Assembly (NCBI GenBank): GCA_003993805.1
Contig: RSEF01000013.1
Coordinates: forward strand, 19,916,734 to 19,980,733
DNA: 64,000 nucleotides
Reading direction: 5' to 3'
Source: Himantopus leucocephalus
Taxonomy: Eukaryota; Chordata; Aves; Charadriiformes; Recurvirostridae
Below the pieces are notes generated by a model that saw only the letters and a list, made by a program, of their open reading frames with translations, was not told where the DNA came from and did not search any database. The position numbers and the translations under genes are program-made. Each line of letters opens with the position of its first letter. The stretch's first letter is position 1. This document shows, piece by piece, positions 61,851 through 64,000 of this stretch.

Positions 61851-62264
61851 ATGTAGATGAAGCGTAATTACCGCTTTAAGGCACATTTTCTGACAGGCAC
61901 CGGCTTAATGTTTTTTTCATGTCGCCAGAACAATCGCGCGTCTCGGAACCTCTCTCCCCCCTCTCCCGCTCCCGTCTCCGATCCGCACGTCTGCGCGGGC
62001 AGGGCTGCTGCCTTCATATTAATTTTTATGACCTGAGCGCAGAGGAGGAATCGCGGTGCCGGGGCAGGTTTTTCATCCGGCGATGACAGTATTCCCCACT
62101 GACTCCACCATGCGCGTTCTTGCTCGCAGCTGCAGGGCAATATATTCGGGAGCTTCGATGAGAGCCTGCTGGCCCGCGCCGAGGCTCTGGCGGCCGTCGA
62201 CATCGTCCCCCACGCCAAGGGCCACCACCACCACCACCACCACCACCACCACCACCACCCCCCC
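61729..62264 (+). CDS. POU4F3: POU4F3 (Brn-3c), POU-IV homeodomain transcription factor; 3' part lost in assembly gap
   Basis: Transcription factor for survival and maturation of inner-ear hair cells; the human gene underlies the DFNA15 deafness locus. Exon 1 (61729-61848) encodes 40 residues, MMAMNAKQPFAMHAALQEPK then FSSLHSGAEAMRRVCLPAPQ, with donor gtatgt. Exon 2 starts at 62130 after acceptor ctcgcag and reads LQGNIFGSFDESLLARAEAL then AAVDIVPHAKG, the POU-IV box. It then has 12 CAC histidine codons and two CCC codons before 100 N. The first residues and the exon 1 length match human POU4F3 rather than POU4F1 or POU4F2. The POU-specific domain, homeodomain and stop codon are absent, and the DNA after the gap is not POU coding. 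The start is the first of two adjacent ATGs, as in human. Confidence 0.95.
62130..62264 (+). CDS. POU4F3: POU4F3 exon 2, 5' part only
   Basis: 31 recognisable codons of the POU-IV box, then a poly-His tract (62223-62258) and two Pro codons, truncated by the gap. Confidence 0.93.
62223..62258 (+). repeat. (CAC)12 poly-histidine tract at the gap edge
   Basis: Twelve CAC codons in frame with POU4F3, then C7 into the gap. Human POU4F3, as recalled, has no such run here, although POU4F1 and POU4F2 carry poly-His nearby. The true tract length is unknown because of the gap. Confidence 0.9.
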
Positions 62265-62364
62265 NNNNNNNNNNNNNNNNNNNNNNNNNNNNNNNNNNNN
62301 NNNNNNNNNNNNNNNNNNNNNNNNNNNNNNNNNNNNNNNNNNNNNNNNNNNNNNNNNNNNNNNN
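62265..62364. other. Assembly gap (100 N) inside POU4F3 exon 2
   Basis: Exactly 100 N, a nominal length. At least 0.8-1 kb of POU4F3 coding sequence plus its 3' UTR must belong here. Confidence 0.97.
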
Positions 62365-62960
62365 CCCCGGTCCCCCGCGGTCCCCCGGCCCCGCCCAGCC
62401 CCGCGCGGCACACAGCGCCCCCCGGCGGCCGCGGCTTCCCCATTGGCCGGCACCTCCTCCCTCCGAGCCCGCTGATTGGCTGCTGCCCGGTAACTTTGTT
62501 TCCTGGACGGTTGCCCCACCCTTGTGCCCCGCCATTGGCTGCTGCTCGAACCCCGCCCCTGAGGCGGGACTCTTCTGATTTGGCTTTTCTAATTGGGAGC
62601 GCGCGGCCGTCTGCGGAATGTGATTAGTGCAAGGCGGTCCGCCCGCTGATTGGACGTAGCTCCCGTCCTTTTTTTCCCCACGGCCTGTTCCGCCTTACGT
62701 GAGGTCAGTTCCGGTCCTTTCCCCGGGTCACGCCTCACGTGACCCGTGCCGCAAGCGGCGCGGGACGCCCGCGCGCAGCCAATCCCGGCGCGCCTGGCTT
62801 CCCCCATTCAAAGTCGGCGGGCGCGGCGGCCAATCGTAGGGCGCGCCCGCCCCCGCGTGCGCTGACGGGCGTGGGGGGCGGCCAATGGGGCGCGGCGGGG
62901 CCTGGCCGGGGCGGCAGCGGCAGCGGCAGTGGCTGGGCTCGGCGGCGCTGCGAGGCGGCG
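62365..62960 (+). promoter_or_regulatory. TCERG1: TCERG1 promoter: CpG island with eight CCAAT boxes
   Basis: ATTGG at 62442, 62475, 62534, 62592 and 62649; CCAAT at 62779, 62830 and 62882. An E-box, TCACGTGAC, is centred on CACGTG 62736-62741, and a CRE/E-box-like TTACGTGAGG lies near 62695. TATA-less, GC-rich, typical of an NF-Y-driven housekeeping promoter. Confidence 0.75.
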
Positions 62961-63046
62961 ATGGCGGAGCGGGGAGGCGGCGGCGGCGCGGGTGCCGGCG
63001 GCGGCGAGGGGGAGGCGGCGGCGGAGCGGTACGGCGGCGAGCTCAG
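62961..63046 (+). CDS. TCERG1: TCERG1 (CA150) exon 1, first codons only
   Basis: TCERG1 is a nuclear WW- and FF-domain protein coupling RNA polymerase II elongation to splicing. ATG at 62961 in context ggcgATGG reads MAERGGGGGAGAGGGEGEAA then AERYGGEL, with donor gtaccg two bases into an Arg codon. Human TCERG1 begins MAERGGDGGESERFNPGELR, so the start and the GELR end match and the middle is a Gly/Ala/Glu expansion. Conserved gene order supports the call. The exon with the proline-rich and first WW region is beyond 64000. Confidence 0.85.
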
Positions 63047-64000
63047 GTACCGCGCGGCGGCGGGGGCGTGCTCTCGCGGGGGTCGCGGCCCGGCCCGGCC
63101 CGGCCCGGCCTTCTAGGTGCGGCCTTCCCGCCGCGCCGCCCGCGGGCCCGGCCTGCGCCCGCCGAGGGAGCGGGCCTGGGCCTGGGCCTGGGCCTGGGCC
63201 CGGGCCGGGGCGCGGCCGGTGGGGCGGGGCGGGGCGGCTCGGGGCGGGCGGCGCGGCAAGAGCGGTTCTTGCCGCCTCCATTTTCTGTCCCCGCGTGCGG
63301 GCGGCACTGGGACGGGCCCCGCTCGCTGGGCCGGGGCCGCGGCTCCACTCCCGGGCGTACAGCTGGGTTGCCGGGGAGCGGCGGCGGGCGGCTGGGGCGC
63401 CCGGCGGGTCCCCCTCGGCAGCTGCGCCGGCAGCGCCGGCCCCTGGCGCCCCGGGCGCCGGTAGCGGCCCGGGTCATGAGAGCAGGGGCTGCCCCGCGGT
63501 CCGGGCGCTGAGCTGCGTGTGTGTTGCCGTTCACCTTCTCATAACCTTTGTTTTTTTCAATTTTGAGTCATCATGCCAACATTGGTATTGCACTGGCACT
63601 AAATGGTGGGCAAAATTGTTTTCCTGAGAGCAGCAGAAGAGCGTTTGTTGGTTCCAAAGGTGAACGTTTTTTTCTATATATACATTTACAAAGCTCCCCG
63701 TGTAGAGGGTTGGGTGGCACAGCGGGTTTAGTGCGATGGTCAGAGTTTAGATCCTACCGCAGGTCACCAATGCGAAGCATGTAGTTAGTCCTGACAGGCA
63801 CTCATGCTAGACAATAATTGAAACCCTTGGCATGGTTGACAGCCGTTGCTTGAGAAGTGTAGGATGTATGTGGAGACAGGAATCAGAGTTGCAGGTCGTG
63901 TTGAAGGAGCTTTGGCAGATCTGGATATGGTTCTGCGATGCCTGCTTGCCCTGGTCCCAGCTGTGGGTTATCCATTTCCATGAGTAAAAATTAACAATTG
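63047..64000 (+). other. TCERG1 intron 1 (partial)
   Basis: GC-rich to about 63500 with GGCCC units (63087-63110) and a GGGCCT hexamer array (63172-63207), then ordinary sequence. No second exon found. Confidence 0.7.
63172..63207. repeat. GGGCCT hexanucleotide array
   Basis: Four perfect gggcct units (63172-63195) followed by the variants gggccc and gggccg, in the first intron of TCERG1 close to the CpG-island promoter. Confidence 0.9.

Noticed and set aside
61019..61856. Plus-strand 275-codon and minus-strand 231-codon open frames over the POU4F3 CpG island
   Set aside because: GC-driven. The real coding frame is the short POU4F3 exon 1 at 61729-61848.
62056..62535. Open frames running across the 100-N gap, including poly-Trp, poly-Gly and poly-Val readings on the minus strand
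   Set aside because: They are other-frame readings of the (CAC)12 tract, and the N block makes continuity meaningless.

Overview
This window is nuclear DNA from a bird. Three insertions carry 3' ends or reverse-transcriptase remnants of CR1 LINEs, the dominant avian retrotransposon. The gene order LARS1 - RBM27 - POU4F3 - TCERG1 is the conserved vertebrate block found on human 5q32. The DNA is intron-rich with GT-AG splice sites. I cannot name the species.

Layout. Positions 1-19720 hold the 5' part of LARS1 on the minus strand: 20 coding exons covering residues 1-696, from the start codon through the HIGH motif, the whole editing domain and part of the catalytic domain after it. The KMSKS exon and the C-terminus lie beyond position 1. 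Positions 19320-20960 are a CpG island shared head-to-head by LARS1 and RBM27, with 812 bp between the two start codons. Positions 20533-43504 hold a complete RBM27 on the plus strand: 21 coding exons that join in one uninterrupted frame of 1001 codons, followed by a long 3' UTR with polyadenylation signals at 44845 and 46272-46636. Positions 46640-61700 are intergenic DNA without recognisable genes. They alternate between GC-rich stretches and AT-rich islands, and one island at 54468-54492 has two close matches to POU-IV binding sites. Positions 61729-62264 hold POU4F3 exon 1 and the start of exon 2, which runs into a 100-N gap. Positions 62365-62960 are a promoter dense in CCAAT boxes, and 62961-63046 is TCERG1 exon 1.

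The genes are housekeeping RNA and translation factors (LARS1 tRNA charging; RBM27 nuclear RNA binding and decay; TCERG1 transcription elongation and splicing) flanking a sensory-neuron and hair-cell transcription factor (POU4F3). They are not a pathway. The arrangement is long-standing synteny.

The points most worth checking are: the loss of the POU4F3 DNA-binding domains in an assembly gap; an RBM27 exon that completes a second RRM and appears absent from the human reference protein as I recall it; an RBM27 segment present in human but not found here; and possible POU-IV sites upstream of POU4F3. I see no operon, CRISPR array, phage or other undescribed multi-gene system. Comparisons with human proteins are from memory and were not computed.
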